A stretch of 54,251 nt of DNA from Sphingobacterium thalpophilum (GTDB taxonomy: Bacteria; Bacteroidota; Bacteroidia; Sphingobacteriales; Sphingobacteriaceae), in the NCBI GenBank assembly GCA_945868825.1, contig CAMBMM010000002.1:1-54251 (forward strand), written 5' to 3'. Shown piece by piece: positions 8,333 through 17,618 of this stretch. Made by a program: the position numbers and the translations under genes. The notes beneath the pieces were generated by a model, which was not told the origin of the DNA, ran no database searches, and was given only the letters and a program-made list of their open reading frames with translations. Positions within the stretch are counted from its first letter, which is position 1. The number at the start of each line of letters is the position of its first letter.

Positions 8333-9190
8333 ATGAAAACATACCTAAGGCAAGCCGTAGAATTTATACTTTTCAGCCAATTATTTATTGCAAGCGGTGC
8401 TGCTGCACAAACCGCATTTACGTATCAGCTCATTGGGCAGGCTATCGATTTTCGGGTAGTAGCCCTTGTTTTTTTTGCTACGCTAGCGCAGTATAATTTG
8501 AGCATGGTATTGTCAAACCCCGGGAAAAACCCAAGTTCTCTGCTAAAAAGAGTGCAGTGGATGAGTAAACATCAGCATTTATGTAGTTCGTTTACCTTAA
8601 TTGGCGGATTATCTACCCTTTTCCTGAGTTTCTTTTTATCTGCAGCTACCCAAATCGTATTGGCTAGCTTAGCACTTATCTCTATTGCTTACGGCCTTCC
8701 GTTAGTACCCTTTAGAGGTGAACGTGTAAGCCTCCGAAACATCCCGGGCTTAAAACTGTTGCTTATTGCACTTGTTTGGGCACTCAGCACCACGCTACTT
8801 CCCATTATCGATAATCCAACAAGTTTTAGTGCAGGTATGCTGTGGATGCTCTTAGCTCACCGTATTTTATTTTTTATGGCCATTGCCATCCCTTTTGATG
8901 TGCGTGATATTTATCAAGACAGCATATATTCTCTAAAAACCATTGCAGTAAGCTTGGGTAAGCACAAATCTCAATATATTGCACACCTATCTTTAGCACT
9001 TTCTTCTGCCAGTTGGTGGCACTTATCTACCTATTCTGTGGGCCATTTAATACCTATTATAGTAGTATGGGGAGTAGCTGCCTGGTGTATACAAACAGCC
9101 GACAGGCAGAAAGAATTATTCTATTTTATTGTATTAGATGGCTTACTATTCTTAGCCCCAGCATTGTTAGCTTTACACACTATAGTTTAA
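8333..9190 (+). CDS. UbiA-like integral membrane protein, first Asp-rich motif missing
   Basis: 285 aa with about eight or nine hydrophobic segments and the overall layout of UbiA prenyltransferases. The second Asp motif is present as PFDVRDIYQD near residue 187. Where UbiA enzymes carry NDxxDxxxD, this protein reads AQYNLSMVLSNPGKNP, which lacks the aspartates. Family knowledge: divergent UbiA-like proteins of this kind are common in Bacteroidota and often listed as hypothetical. Prenyltransferase activity therefore cannot be assumed. It overlaps the convergent GH31 gene by 11 nt. Confidence 0.7.
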   Translation: MKTYLRQAVEFILFSQLFIASGAAAQTAFTYQLIGQAIDFRVVALVFFATLAQYNLSMVLSNPGKNPSSLLKRVQWMSKHQHLCSSFTLIGGLSTLFLSFFLSAATQIVLASLALISIAYGLPLVPFRGERVSLRNIPGLKLLLIALVWALSTTLLPIIDNPTSFSAGMLWMLLAHRILFFMAIAIPFDVRDIYQDSIYSLKTIAVSLGKHKSQYIAHLSLALSSASWWHLSTYSVGHLIPIIVVWGVAAWCIQTADRQKELFYFIVLDGLLFLAPALLALHTIV

Positions 9191-11450
9191 ATAACACCAC
9201 TTTTTTCCCGCCACTATAGCTTAGCTCTGTAAATATAGATGCCCGTCCGGCTTGAACCAGTTCTATACGAATATTACGTAGCCTACCAGTTTTACCGCCC
9301 GTTATTTCTACCTTTTGGGTGTGTTTACCAGGTATTCCCTTAAAGTTAATTAGCTCGTATTGTTTTTGCGCAATAGCCTGAGGGTCTTTGCCATTATCGT
9401 CATAAAGCGTAAACTCCGCTCTCTGGGTGGCATCGGCAAAATAGCGCAACACCAAAGTATCGCCGGTATAGGCCTCTGTATTTTTTAAGTTGATTGTCAT
9501 CGGTACAATACTTCCGCTTTTAGCAAAAATAGGCAGTTGTTCCAATGGCGCATGTACCACGGATGAATCGCTAGCCACTTCTGAGGTCCACCAATTTATC
9601 CACCTGCCCTTAGGAAAGTAAACTGTTCTACTTGATTTTTCTTTTTCTTGTATGGGTGCTATCAACAAATCTTTCCCCCATAAATATTCATCGTTAACAG
9701 CCGAAAGCTTGATATTGTTTGGCTCAAAATAATTGATTGGCATAGCCAATGGACGGCCACTACTCGTATTCTGATAGGCCAAAGAATAGGTATAAGGTAA
9801 AAAGCGATAGCGCATGTTTACATACTCTTTCACTATTTTTTGAGTAGCATCATCCCAAAAAACAGGCTCTGGTGCGGCTACAGCCGGATCGGCATGTGCT
9901 CGGTAAATGGGTGTAAACGCCGCGAATTGCATCCATCGGATATATAATTCGGTATCTTTTTCTCCTTGGGCAAAGCCCCCTGCATCGGCATGCATATAAC
10001 CAATTCCGCTCATACTCATGCCCAACATAATGGGGATTTGTGCATTGTAGCCACTCCAAGAACGAAACACATCACCACTCCAAGGGAAGGTGGCATAGCG
10101 CTGCATTCCTGCACCACCCGAACGAGCCAAGTTAAACACCCGTTGCTCGGGAAAATCTTTTTGATAACCATCAAAAATTGTTTTAGCCCAAGTTAAGGGG
10201 TAAATGCTGTGTACATCTCTGGCTTTGCCTATGCTATGCACCACCTCATCGGGGTGTTTCTCGGGTTCGCCCAAATCGCACCACCAACCGGCTACACCCT
10301 CAGTAATACGCTGACGGTAAAAGTTCCATAAATACTGTTGTGCCTGAGGCTTAAAAATATCTACCAAACCCGCTGCTCCGGCCCAAAAATCTTCAATTAT
10401 ATAATCTTCGCCTTTGGCATTTTTTGCCAAAAGATTACCCGAGCTAGCCGCAGCAAAATTATCGGAAAGCTTGGTTACAAAGGTTTGAGTAATGGGAATG
10501 GTTTTTACACCCAGCTCTTTTAGGGTACGCAACATCTTCTCGGGCTCAGGAAATGAATCGCGGCGCCATGCGTGATTGCCCATAGTTTTTACTTCGCCAT
10601 ACCAAAATAAATCTAATACTGTGGCATCAATTGGATAACCTGCAGCAATAGTTTTTTTAACCGTTTCGATGGTTTCGGTGGCCGATTTATAGCCAAACCG
10701 AGATTGTATAAAGCCCAAAGCCCAACGTGGAGGCAAGGGCTGTTTGCCAGTTAAATAGGTATAGGAGGCTAATAATTGGTCGTTGCTCCCCGTCATAATA
10801 AAATAAGATGCCTTGCCACTCTCGGTAAGGTAGCGCAACTCATCCGTTTTGGTTTTACCTAAATCGAAGGTACCGGCCGCAATATTATCGAAATAAATAC
10901 CATAGCCTTTTGAAGAAATGATGAGAGGAATAGAAACGTTGAGATTTTGTTCGCCAAGACTGTAGCCATAATGTGGCTGATGAAAATTTTGAAAGGCAAA
11001 CCCTCGTCGATTTTGCGCAATGGCTCTAGAGCCGGTCCCATACAGCGCCTCATTTGGCGCCAAACTGAACTGTAATTGTTGGGCATTGGAGCTGACGCTA
11101 GTATAGCGATTTTGTGTTTTTCTATTCACAATTTCTATTGCAAGGCTCTGTTTATCAATACGGAGTTGTAGTGAATCGCTTGTTAAACTAATAAGATTTG
11201 TATCTTCCTTTATTTTAAGTTTTACGGCTTGAGGGCTAGCTACCAACACAGCCGTAGTATCTGTTGTGGCCGTAGCCGGACCATATACTACCTTAAAAAT
11301 AGTGGAACTGTAAGGCCGTATGCTTAGCATGCCTTGGCTTGTTTGCAAACTAAAAATTTGAGAGTTATAGGTATAGCTTTTTTGAGTTTGCTGCGCACTA
11401 GCTCCAATAAAACTAAGTAAAAAGAAGGTTAAAAATACAGGTACTTTCAT
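9180..11450 (-). CDS. secreted glycoside hydrolase family 31 (alpha-glucosidase / alpha-xylosidase type)
   Basis: 756 aa with a Sec signal peptide (cleavage after FIGASAQ). An N-terminal beta-sandwich (galactose mutarotase-like) leads to a TIM barrel. The GH31 nucleophile region is GWWCDLGEPE (Asp near residue 392), the acid/base region is WSGDVFRSWSGYN (Asp near residue 458), and DAGGFAQGEKDTELYIRWMQ follows. C-terminal beta domains complete the fold. GH31 enzymes cleave alpha-linked glucose, xylose or sulfoquinovose; the exact substrate is not readable. It is the last gene of a unit with a secreted peptidase and a two-component pair, 25 nt after the regulator. Confidence 0.88.
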   Translation of the reverse strand: MKVPVFLTFFLLSFIGASAQQTQKSYTYNSQIFSLQTSQGMLSIRPYSSTIFKVVYGPATATTDTTAVLVASPQAVKLKIKEDTNLISLTSDSLQLRIDKQSLAIEIVNRKTQNRYTSVSSNAQQLQFSLAPNEALYGTGSRAIAQNRRGFAFQNFHQPHYGYSLGEQNLNVSIPLIISSKGYGIYFDNIAAGTFDLGKTKTDELRYLTESGKASYFIMTGSNDQLLASYTYLTGKQPLPPRWALGFIQSRFGYKSATETIETVKKTIAAGYPIDATVLDLFWYGEVKTMGNHAWRRDSFPEPEKMLRTLKELGVKTIPITQTFVTKLSDNFAAASSGNLLAKNAKGEDYIIEDFWAGAAGLVDIFKPQAQQYLWNFYRQRITEGVAGWWCDLGEPEKHPDEVVHSIGKARDVHSIYPLTWAKTIFDGYQKDFPEQRVFNLARSGGAGMQRYATFPWSGDVFRSWSGYNAQIPIMLGMSMSGIGYMHADAGGFAQGEKDTELYIRWMQFAAFTPIYRAHADPAVAAPEPVFWDDATQKIVKEYVNMRYRFLPYTYSLAYQNTSSGRPLAMPINYFEPNNIKLSAVNDEYLWGKDLLIAPIQEKEKSSRTVYFPKGRWINWWTSEVASDSSVVHAPLEQLPIFAKSGSIVPMTINLKNTEAYTGDTLVLRYFADATQRAEFTLYDDNGKDPQAIAQKQYELINFKGIPGKHTQKVEITGGKTGRLRNIRIELVQAGRASIFTELSYSGGKKVVLFKL

Positions 11451-11475
11451 GAATGGTGTTGCTTAAACAGGCGAA

Positions 11476-12165
11476 CTAATTTACCAAAAATTTATAGCCC
11501 ACACCCCGTACTGTTTGTAAATAAAGGGGCTGCTCGGGGTCCGTTTCTATTTTTTTGCGCAAACGCACAATGTGCATATCTAGAGTGCGGGTATTTACAT
11601 CGGCTTGGTAACCCCACACTTGCAGCATGAGCTCTTCGCGGGTAACCACTTGGCCTAGATGTTTTAAAAAATAAAGTAGAATGCGATTTTCGAGAATAGT
11701 GAGTTCTATTTTTTTACCGTTTTTATACAAGAGATGAACATTGGGATGGTGGGCAATGTCGCCAAATGTATGTACCTCCGTTTTTTCATTATTGATAAAG
11801 TAGGTCACCTTATTTTGAATCATGGTAACCAATAAATCCATGTTAAATGGTTTGGTTACATAATCGGAAATGCCACTGCCATAGGCATCTATTTTATCCA
11901 CTTCTTGTGCCTTGGCAGTCATCATGATAATCAATTTATCGAAGCCCGCTTTGCGTAAATCTTTACACACGTCAATGCCCTGTTTTTCTGGCAACATCCA
12001 ATCAAGCAGTACAATATCGGGTTCAGTGCTACTAATCATCGCTTCGCCTTGTTTTCCATCGGCGGCTTCAAGCACGTCGTAGCCTTCTACTTTAAGCCTA
12101 TGACTAATCAAAAAGCGTAGATTTTCATCGTCTTCTACTAATGCTATGGTAATTTTCTTTTGCAT
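11476..12165 (-). CDS. OmpR/PhoB-type response regulator
   Basis: 229 aa. The receiver domain has ALVEDDENLR (acidic pocket), phosphoacceptor Asp in IVLLDWMLPEKQG (near residue 55) and Lys in YVTKPFNMD (near residue 105). A C-terminal winged-helix DNA-binding domain ends in DMHIVRLRKKIETD and TVRGVGYKF. It starts 1 nt after the kinase stop and should be phosphorylated by that kinase. Autoregulation of the four-gene unit is plausible but not shown. Confidence 0.95.
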   Translation of the reverse strand: MQKKITIALVEDDENLRFLISHRLKVEGYDVLEAADGKQGEAMISSTEPDIVLLDWMLPEKQGIDVCKDLRKAGFDKLIIMMTAKAQEVDKIDAYGSGISDYVTKPFNMDLLVTMIQNKVTYFINNEKTEVHTFGDIAHHPNVHLLYKNGKKIELTILENRILLYFLKHLGQVVTREELMLQVWGYQADVNTRTLDMHIVRLRKKIETDPEQPLYLQTVRGVGYKFLVN

Positions 12166-12166
12166 A

Positions 12167-13837
12167 TTAATGGGTATAAGGAATGCTTACTATGAACGTT
12201 GAACCTTTACCGGGCTGGCTTTTCACGGTGATATCGCCCTTCATAAAATTAACCAGTTCTTTACAGAATGCCAAGCCTAGGCCAACACTACCATTTTGGT
12301 TGTATTGATTTTCTATACGGTAAAACTTCTTAAAAATATGTTTTGCATTGGCCTTAGTCATACCAATACCTTTATCTTTAAACAAGAACAAGATATGATC
12401 ACCTTCTTTTTTTATCTCTATGGCCAGTTCTTGCCTATCGGGTGGAGAATATTTATAGGCATTATCCATTAGATTGTTAAAAATACTAGACAAAAGAATG
12501 GGGTCAGATTGAATTTCTGTAACTCCCTTAATATCAATGCTAAGTATAAAACTGGGCTTATCTAATAAAAATGCATGGGTAATGTCCGAACAGAAATCGG
12601 CTAGCACTATGCGTTCTGCTTTCCAGGTAATAGATTTGTTTTCAAGCTGTGTAAAGCTCAAGAGTTTATTCATTAAGGTATTTAATTTTTCGGCCTCCTG
12701 ATCCAAAATAGTAGCATAGCGTTTACGCTCAGCAAGAGTCAAATTAGAACTACTGCCAATATTATTGCCAGCAACTTTAATAACACTTAGGGGTGTTTTA
12801 AACTCATGAGTAAGGTTATTAATAAAATCGTATTGCAGTTTAAATAATTGCTGATTGATAAACAGATTGCGGTAAATAAGGTAGGCAATGAGTAACAAAA
12901 AAGCATAAATAAGTAGGATGGCACCAAAAATTGGTAAGAACCGATGGTAGATTTCGGTTTTTAAAAATGCTGGGGTCGACGAGAAGTATAATTTATACCC
13001 AGAAAATGCCCCAGGCAAAGCAATTTCGGTAGTTAACTGTTCCCCCTCAGTACTTAAGGGTTCAAATACGAGCGGTACAATTTTCAATTGCTGATATAGC
13101 TCGGGCCGGGTATTTACCAAGCGCAAACGTTTGGGATTGAGATAAAATGTAAACATATCTTTCTCAAACACTGGCGATTTAGGCTGCTTACTCAGCATAA
13201 GTTTTTTAAACATGACCAATTCCTCTTTTCGAGTCACATTTAGGTAACTTATTTTATTGGCATCTATGCCGTAAAACGTGGCGAAGGTTTCATCGGGGCT
13301 GGGAGCTTGAGTTGTATCTGCCGATTCTACATACTTGCTCAGCTTAATGGCCATTTTATTAAACTCATCGGCAGTTTTTAACGACAGCGTATTGGGGTTT
13401 TTGCTGCTAAAAATAACCAGGGATCCTTTACGCACACCGGGACCAATTTGGTAAATAGCTTTCGGTTGAACCGAAAAATAACCGGCCTTAATGCCATCAC
13501 TAATAGGCCAGTTACTAACCTCCGTGTCGTAGAAAATTACCTTTTCTATAAAAGCATATCGGGCAATTAATCGTCGGGCATAACTATCGGCCGAGGCCGA
13601 ATCTAAATAGCCATGGTAATAGGATATCTCGGGAATACCTTGTTGGAAAAAATTAGTGTATGGCTGAATGGTTCGCTCAAATACCTCAACTTTATCGGTG
13701 GCAAATTCGTTTTCTACATACTTCTTGGTAAAATTATAGGCCAATAAAATAGCAATAAGCAAGGAAACGGTGATTAACACCATGAAGGAAATAATTAGAG
13801 ATAGATTTTTGCGGTAAATGGGTTGACTATGTTCCAT
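12167..13837 (-). CDS. membrane sensor histidine kinase
   Basis: 556 aa. TM1 is at about residues 12-33, followed by a large extracytoplasmic sensor region of roughly 260 residues not recognised as a known domain, and TM2 at about 296-318. The cytoplasmic kinase core has the His box FINNLTHEFKTPLSVIK (His near residue 343), N box NLMDNAYKYSPP, G1 motif FKDKGIGM and G2 motif VGLGLAFCKELV. It pairs with the OmpR-type regulator directly downstream and lies 10 nt after a secreted S9 peptidase, so its signal may relate to peptide or glycan substrates of the operon's enzymes (inference). Confidence 0.93.
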   Translation of the reverse strand: MEHSQPIYRKNLSLIISFMVLITVSLLIAILLAYNFTKKYVENEFATDKVEVFERTIQPYTNFFQQGIPEISYYHGYLDSASADSYARRLIARYAFIEKVIFYDTEVSNWPISDGIKAGYFSVQPKAIYQIGPGVRKGSLVIFSSKNPNTLSLKTADEFNKMAIKLSKYVESADTTQAPSPDETFATFYGIDANKISYLNVTRKEELVMFKKLMLSKQPKSPVFEKDMFTFYLNPKRLRLVNTRPELYQQLKIVPLVFEPLSTEGEQLTTEIALPGAFSGYKLYFSSTPAFLKTEIYHRFLPIFGAILLIYAFLLLIAYLIYRNLFINQQLFKLQYDFINNLTHEFKTPLSVIKVAGNNIGSSSNLTLAERKRYATILDQEAEKLNTLMNKLLSFTQLENKSITWKAERIVLADFCSDITHAFLLDKPSFILSIDIKGVTEIQSDPILLSSIFNNLMDNAYKYSPPDRQELAIEIKKEGDHILFLFKDKGIGMTKANAKHIFKKFYRIENQYNQNGSVGLGLAFCKELVNFMKGDITVKSQPGKGSTFIVSIPYTH

Positions 13838-13847
13838 GTACCTTGCC

Positions 13848-15734
13848 TTAATTTTGTAAATGTTTAGCTAAAAACACTTCTAAATGGCGGTAAAAATCGA
13901 GCCTATTTTCTTCATTCCTAAATAAATGACCTTCTTTTTGTTTTACTAAATAAGTAACCGATATACCTCGTTTGCGTAACTGTCTTACCAATTGTTCGGT
14001 TTCGTTACTATTTACTCTTGAATCTCGAGCACCTTGTGCAACTAACAATGGAGCAACAATATTTTCGGTATGAAAAATGGGCGATACTTGGCGGAAATAA
14101 TCGGCATCTGCTTCCGGGTTGCCCACCATTTCTTCGTACATCAATCGGTACGGCTTATAATATGGCGGAATATCTTTTAGATAGGAGAATAGATTGCTTA
14201 AACCAGAATAAGAAGCACCACATGCATACAGGTTGGGTTCAAAACATAAACCCCAGAGTGCTGAATAACCTCCGAAACTAAAGCCATAAATTCCTACCCG
14301 TTTTGGGTCAACAATGCCTTTTTTAATTAGCAAATGTACTCCGTCGGTAATATCGTGTTGGCTTCGTTTACCCCATTGCTTAAAACCAGCAGTCCAAAAC
14401 TTTTTTCCGTACCCGGTTGAACCTCTATAATTTACCTGGAATACAGCATAGCCCCTATTCGCCAAAAACTGTACTTCTGCATTATAGGTCCAGGTGTTAC
14501 GAGCACCTGGGCCGCCGTGAGGCAATACTACCAAAGGCAAATTTTTAGGACTTTTGCCTTGAGGTAAAGTAAGATAACCCTGCAAAGGTTGACCATCCGC
14601 AGCGGTGTACGAAACTGGTTTCATGGCGCACAACTCCATAGGTTTTATAGCCGTATTAATAACGGCTAATTGGCTTAATTTTTTTGTTCTTACTTGGTAT
14701 AGGTAAAATGCGCCTGGGTTTTTATCGGTAAAGGTGCGTATAATCCATTTATCTTCTGTGGCATTGGTACTGCTTAGCCGTATTTCGGTAGCGGGTAGTT
14801 TTTTGCTCAAATCGGCAAAAATGCGTTTACTTTCTTCATCTAAAAATACCCGTTGGCTTTTCCAAGTGGTATAGGTGGCATAGCGAATTTTTTGATGTAG
14901 GGTAGAGTATTCGGCATCGCTCACATCTACATTTTCTGTGCTAAGAATAACCCTGATTTCTTTACCCGTGCGGCAATCTATTTCTACCAATGCGGTTTTG
15001 TCTCTCCCTCTATTTGATAGTGCATACAAACAATCTTTTTCAGGGCAAAAACCTATAGGGCGTACCGATGATTTAAAATTGGTGGTAAACAAGGCCTTAA
15101 AAGATTGGGCCTCTGTGGTGCGATATAGAATGGTTTCGTTCACCCCATCGTTAGACATGGCTAAACGCAATTGTCCTTTGGCATCAGCCATCCAATCGGT
15201 AATTGTACCGGTATTTTGGGCCACTAATTTCAATACCCCGGTAACAATATTTAAACGATAGGCATCAAAAATAGTGGAATCTCTTTTATTAAGTGCCAAT
15301 AATACTTCGTTGTTTTGCAAGGCATCGGCACTAATAATACGAACTCTAACTTTAGTATCTGGTATAAGTAACCGGGTTTGGCTTCCGTCTTTATTTACAG
15401 CATAAAGACGTCTATTCTCATCTCCGTCATTATCTTTTAAATACAATATTTGCTGGTTATTTGCCCAGTAAAAATTAGAAATATTTCGGTCGGATCCTGA
15501 ACTTACCCGAAGTACTTTTTCTTCATTGAGCTTGCGTACGTAAATATTTAAGCGATTTTTATAGGGTTGCAAGTAGGCAATACATTGGCCATCTGGCGAA
15601 AGCTTAAATGCTGTTTTCTCGGGATTTTTAAAAAAATCTTCGATAGGTATTTGACGCACAGCACCTCCTCCCGAACACGCAAATAAGCCTGCAAAAAGCG
15701 AAAAGAAGAAAAATTGCTTTACGATACGTATCAT
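13848..15734 (-). CDS. S9 family (prolyl oligopeptidase-like) peptidase, lipoprotein
   Basis: 628 aa. The signal sequence ends in a lipobox-like LFAC (Cys near residue 20), so it is probably a lipid-anchored periplasmic or surface enzyme. The N-terminal ~350 residues have beta-propeller repeats (SPDGQCIAYL, DGSQTRLL and similar). The C-terminal alpha/beta hydrolase has the nucleophile Ser in GIYGFSFGGYSALWG (~485), Asp in GARDSRVNSNE (~569) and His in KEGHLF (~601). The family cleaves dipeptides or acyl-peptides from short peptides. It is the first gene of the S9-kinase-regulator-GH31 unit. No TAnnTTTG box is apparent in the 124 nt upstream. Confidence 0.9.
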   Translation of the reverse strand: MIRIVKQFFFFSLFAGLFACSGGGAVRQIPIEDFFKNPEKTAFKLSPDGQCIAYLQPYKNRLNIYVRKLNEEKVLRVSSGSDRNISNFYWANNQQILYLKDNDGDENRRLYAVNKDGSQTRLLIPDTKVRVRIISADALQNNEVLLALNKRDSTIFDAYRLNIVTGVLKLVAQNTGTITDWMADAKGQLRLAMSNDGVNETILYRTTEAQSFKALFTTNFKSSVRPIGFCPEKDCLYALSNRGRDKTALVEIDCRTGKEIRVILSTENVDVSDAEYSTLHQKIRYATYTTWKSQRVFLDEESKRIFADLSKKLPATEIRLSSTNATEDKWIIRTFTDKNPGAFYLYQVRTKKLSQLAVINTAIKPMELCAMKPVSYTAADGQPLQGYLTLPQGKSPKNLPLVVLPHGGPGARNTWTYNAEVQFLANRGYAVFQVNYRGSTGYGKKFWTAGFKQWGKRSQHDITDGVHLLIKKGIVDPKRVGIYGFSFGGYSALWGLCFEPNLYACGASYSGLSNLFSYLKDIPPYYKPYRLMYEEMVGNPEADADYFRQVSPIFHTENIVAPLLVAQGARDSRVNSNETEQLVRQLRKRGISVTYLVKQKEGHLFRNEENRLDFYRHLEVFLAKHLQN

Positions 15735-15846
15735 CTATGTTGATGTCTCATTTAGATGTTGTAATTTACTAAACTTCGCATGTTTTTATGGTAACAAATG
15801 CACTACATATTTAGCTCAAAGCAATAGCGGCTTCTGTGCAAATACG

Positions 15847-15854
15847 TATATTAG
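15847..15854 (+). promoter_or_regulatory. -7-like box (TATATTAG) directly before the DUF4286 gene
   Basis: TATATTAG matches TAnnTTTG with one mismatch and ends 4 nt before the ATG at 15859, which would make the transcript leaderless or nearly so. Confidence 0.3.
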
Positions 15855-15858
15855 CAGC

Positions 15859-16164
15859 ATGATTTTGTACAATGTAACGCTTATTTTAGATGCCGATATA
15901 GAAGCAGATTGGTTAGAGTGGATGCATGCCGAGCACATTGCGGAGGTAATGGCTACAGGTTGTTTTAGTGCTAAGCGCATGTTAAAAGTATTAGATTCGC
16001 CAAACGAGGGCGTAACCTATTGCATGCAATACATAGCAGATAATATGGAAAATTATAAGCGCTACCAAACTGAATTTGCTCCAAGCTTACAAGCTAAGGG
16101 GTTAGCCCAGTTTGAAAATAAATTCGTGGCCTATCGTACTTTAATGGAAAGTGTAACTTCGTAA
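15859..16164 (+). CDS. DUF4286 family protein
   Basis: 101 aa, the usual length for DUF4286, with the conserved opening ILYNVTLILDADIEADWLEW and a ferredoxin-like/ABM-type fold pattern (ending FENKFVAYRTLM). It is soluble with no signal peptide, and its function is unknown. It is followed after 6 nt by rmlC, so it is cotranscribed with it. Confidence 0.88.
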   Translation: MILYNVTLILDADIEADWLEWMHAEHIAEVMATGCFSAKRMLKVLDSPNEGVTYCMQYIADNMENYKRYQTEFAPSLQAKGLAQFENKFVAYRTLMESVTS

Positions 16165-16170
16165 TTAGCT

Positions 16171-16722
16171 ATGGAATTTAGCCCAACCCCCATTTCTGGA
16201 CTTTATAGTATTAAACCACAAGTTTTTTCAGACGAACGTGGCTATTTTTACGAAAGTTATAACAAAGAGGAATTTGATAATACGGGTATTTCTACCAACT
16301 TTGTGCAAGACAACCAATCGCTCTCTCATAAAGGAACCTTACGTGGCTTACATGCTCAGGCTCCTCCTTTTGCGCAGGGTAAATTAGTACGTGTAATACA
16401 AGGCGAAGTATTAGATGTAGTCGTAGATATTCGCAAAGAATCACCAACCTACGGGCAACAATTCTCTATTCATTTAAGCGGTGAAAACAAAACCATGCTT
16501 TGGATTCCACCCGGGTTTTTACACGGATTTATTACCCTAGCCAACGATACTATTTTTAGCTATAAGGTTAGTGGGGCTTTATATAACAAGGCTTCTGAGA
16601 TTGGTATTTGCTGGAACGATGGCTCTTTAGCTATAAATTGGCAATTAGGAGCAAGCGATATTTTGCTATCGGAAAAAGACAAACATCTGCCGGCATTTGC
16701 TACATTCAATAGTCCCTTTTAA
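16171..16722 (+). CDS. rfbC: dTDP-4-dehydrorhamnose 3,5-epimerase
   Basis: 183 aa cupin enzyme of normal length. It shows GTLRGLHAQAPPFAQGKLVRV with the catalytic His near residue 62, then GEVLDVVVDIRKESPTYGQ and IPPGFLHGFITL, all diagnostic of RmlC/RfbC. It epimerises dTDP-4-keto-6-deoxyglucose toward dTDP-L-rhamnose or related sugars for surface polysaccharide. No other rml gene lies in the window, so the pathway is split elsewhere. It ends 1 nt before a strong hairpin terminator. Confidence 0.93.
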   Translation: MEFSPTPISGLYSIKPQVFSDERGYFYESYNKEEFDNTGISTNFVQDNQSLSHKGTLRGLHAQAPPFAQGKLVRVIQGEVLDVVVDIRKESPTYGQQFSIHLSGENKTMLWIPPGFLHGFITLANDTIFSYKVSGALYNKASEIGICWNDGSLAINWQLGASDILLSEKDKHLPAFATFNSPF

Positions 16723-16723
16723 C

Positions 16724-16756
16724 AAAAAAGCCCCGAGAAATTCTCGGGGCTTTTTT
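16724..16756. terminator. bidirectional intrinsic terminator
   Basis: GCCCCGAG (16730-16737) and CTCGGGGC (16743-16750) form a perfect 8-bp GC-rich stem with a 5-nt loop, flanked by six A on the left and six T on the right. It can end both the rfbC unit (plus) and the long oxidase-OmpA unit (minus), which converge here. Confidence 0.92.
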
Positions 16757-16762
16757 CGATAC

Positions 16763-17602
16763 TTATTTTATCAACTGATACAATTCATCTAATTTTGGCG
16801 AAAGCACAATTTCTATGCGGCGGTTACGGCTCCGCATTTCAGGCGTAGTGCCTTCTGCAACAGGTTGGTACTCCCCTTTACCGGTTGCAGTAATGCGGCT
16901 ACTTTCAATTTTCTCGGTATCGGTAAGGTATCGTACTACCGAGGTGGCACGCAATACACTCAAATCCCAATTATCTTTTATTTGGCCCAGGTTGTTTACT
17001 TTCTGATTATCGGTATGACCTTCTACCGAAATATTAATCTCGGGTTGTGTTTTTAGCACTTTAGCAAGTGCTTTAAGTGCTTGCTCTCCTTTCTCATCAA
17101 TCACTATACTGCCCGTATCAAACAATAATTTATCGGTAAGCGATACGTATACTTTTCCATTTCGAATTTCTACAGTTAGCCCATTTTGCTGAAACCCTAA
17201 CAAAGCTTTCTGCAGTTTATCTTTTAAGGCATTGGTTGCTTCGTCACGTTTTTTCAGAATTTCTTCTACCTCGGTTAAACGAGCTTCCCTTTTTTTCAAA
17301 TCTTCGGCTAAGCGTTTAATTTCTGAGGATGTGTTGTTACGCAAGGCAGTATAATTCGAATCGAGGCCCTGATATTTTGCCTGTAAATCAGCCAATCGTT
17401 TGTGTAACCGAGAGGTATCCGCTTTTAAACGATCTATCGATAGCTCTAAATTTTCTACTCTAATTTGCGACTGATCCCAACCTACCGATAAGGAGTCACG
17501 TTGAGCTAAAATAGCATTGTATTTTTTTGTAGATAATACCATGCAAGAGTTTAGGGCAGCAAGGGCGCCTATACAACATGCGAACAAAATGATTTTTTTC
17601 AT
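16763..17602 (-). CDS. OmpA-family peptidoglycan-binding lipoprotein
   Basis: 279 aa from the ATG at 17602. A longer start at 17632 would overlap the upstream gene and precede the lipoprotein signal (MKKIILFACC...ALNSC), so the shorter start is preferred. A coiled-coil region spans roughly residues 30-135 (heptad-like RVENLELSIDRLKADTSRLH). The C-terminal OmpA domain has LLFDTGSIVIDEKG, SVEGHTDNQ and RSRNRRIEIVLSP, and binds diaminopimelate in peptidoglycan in known relatives. It probably anchors the outer membrane to the wall. It is the last gene of the minus-strand block before the terminator. Confidence 0.9.
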   Translation of the reverse strand: MKKIILFACCIGALAALNSCMVLSTKKYNAILAQRDSLSVGWDQSQIRVENLELSIDRLKADTSRLHKRLADLQAKYQGLDSNYTALRNNTSSEIKRLAEDLKKREARLTEVEEILKKRDEATNALKDKLQKALLGFQQNGLTVEIRNGKVYVSLTDKLLFDTGSIVIDEKGEQALKALAKVLKTQPEINISVEGHTDNQKVNNLGQIKDNWDLSVLRATSVVRYLTDTEKIESSRITATGKGEYQPVAEGTTPEMRSRNRRIEIVLSPKLDELYQLIK

Positions 17603-17618
17603 GTCAACTAATTTTGTG

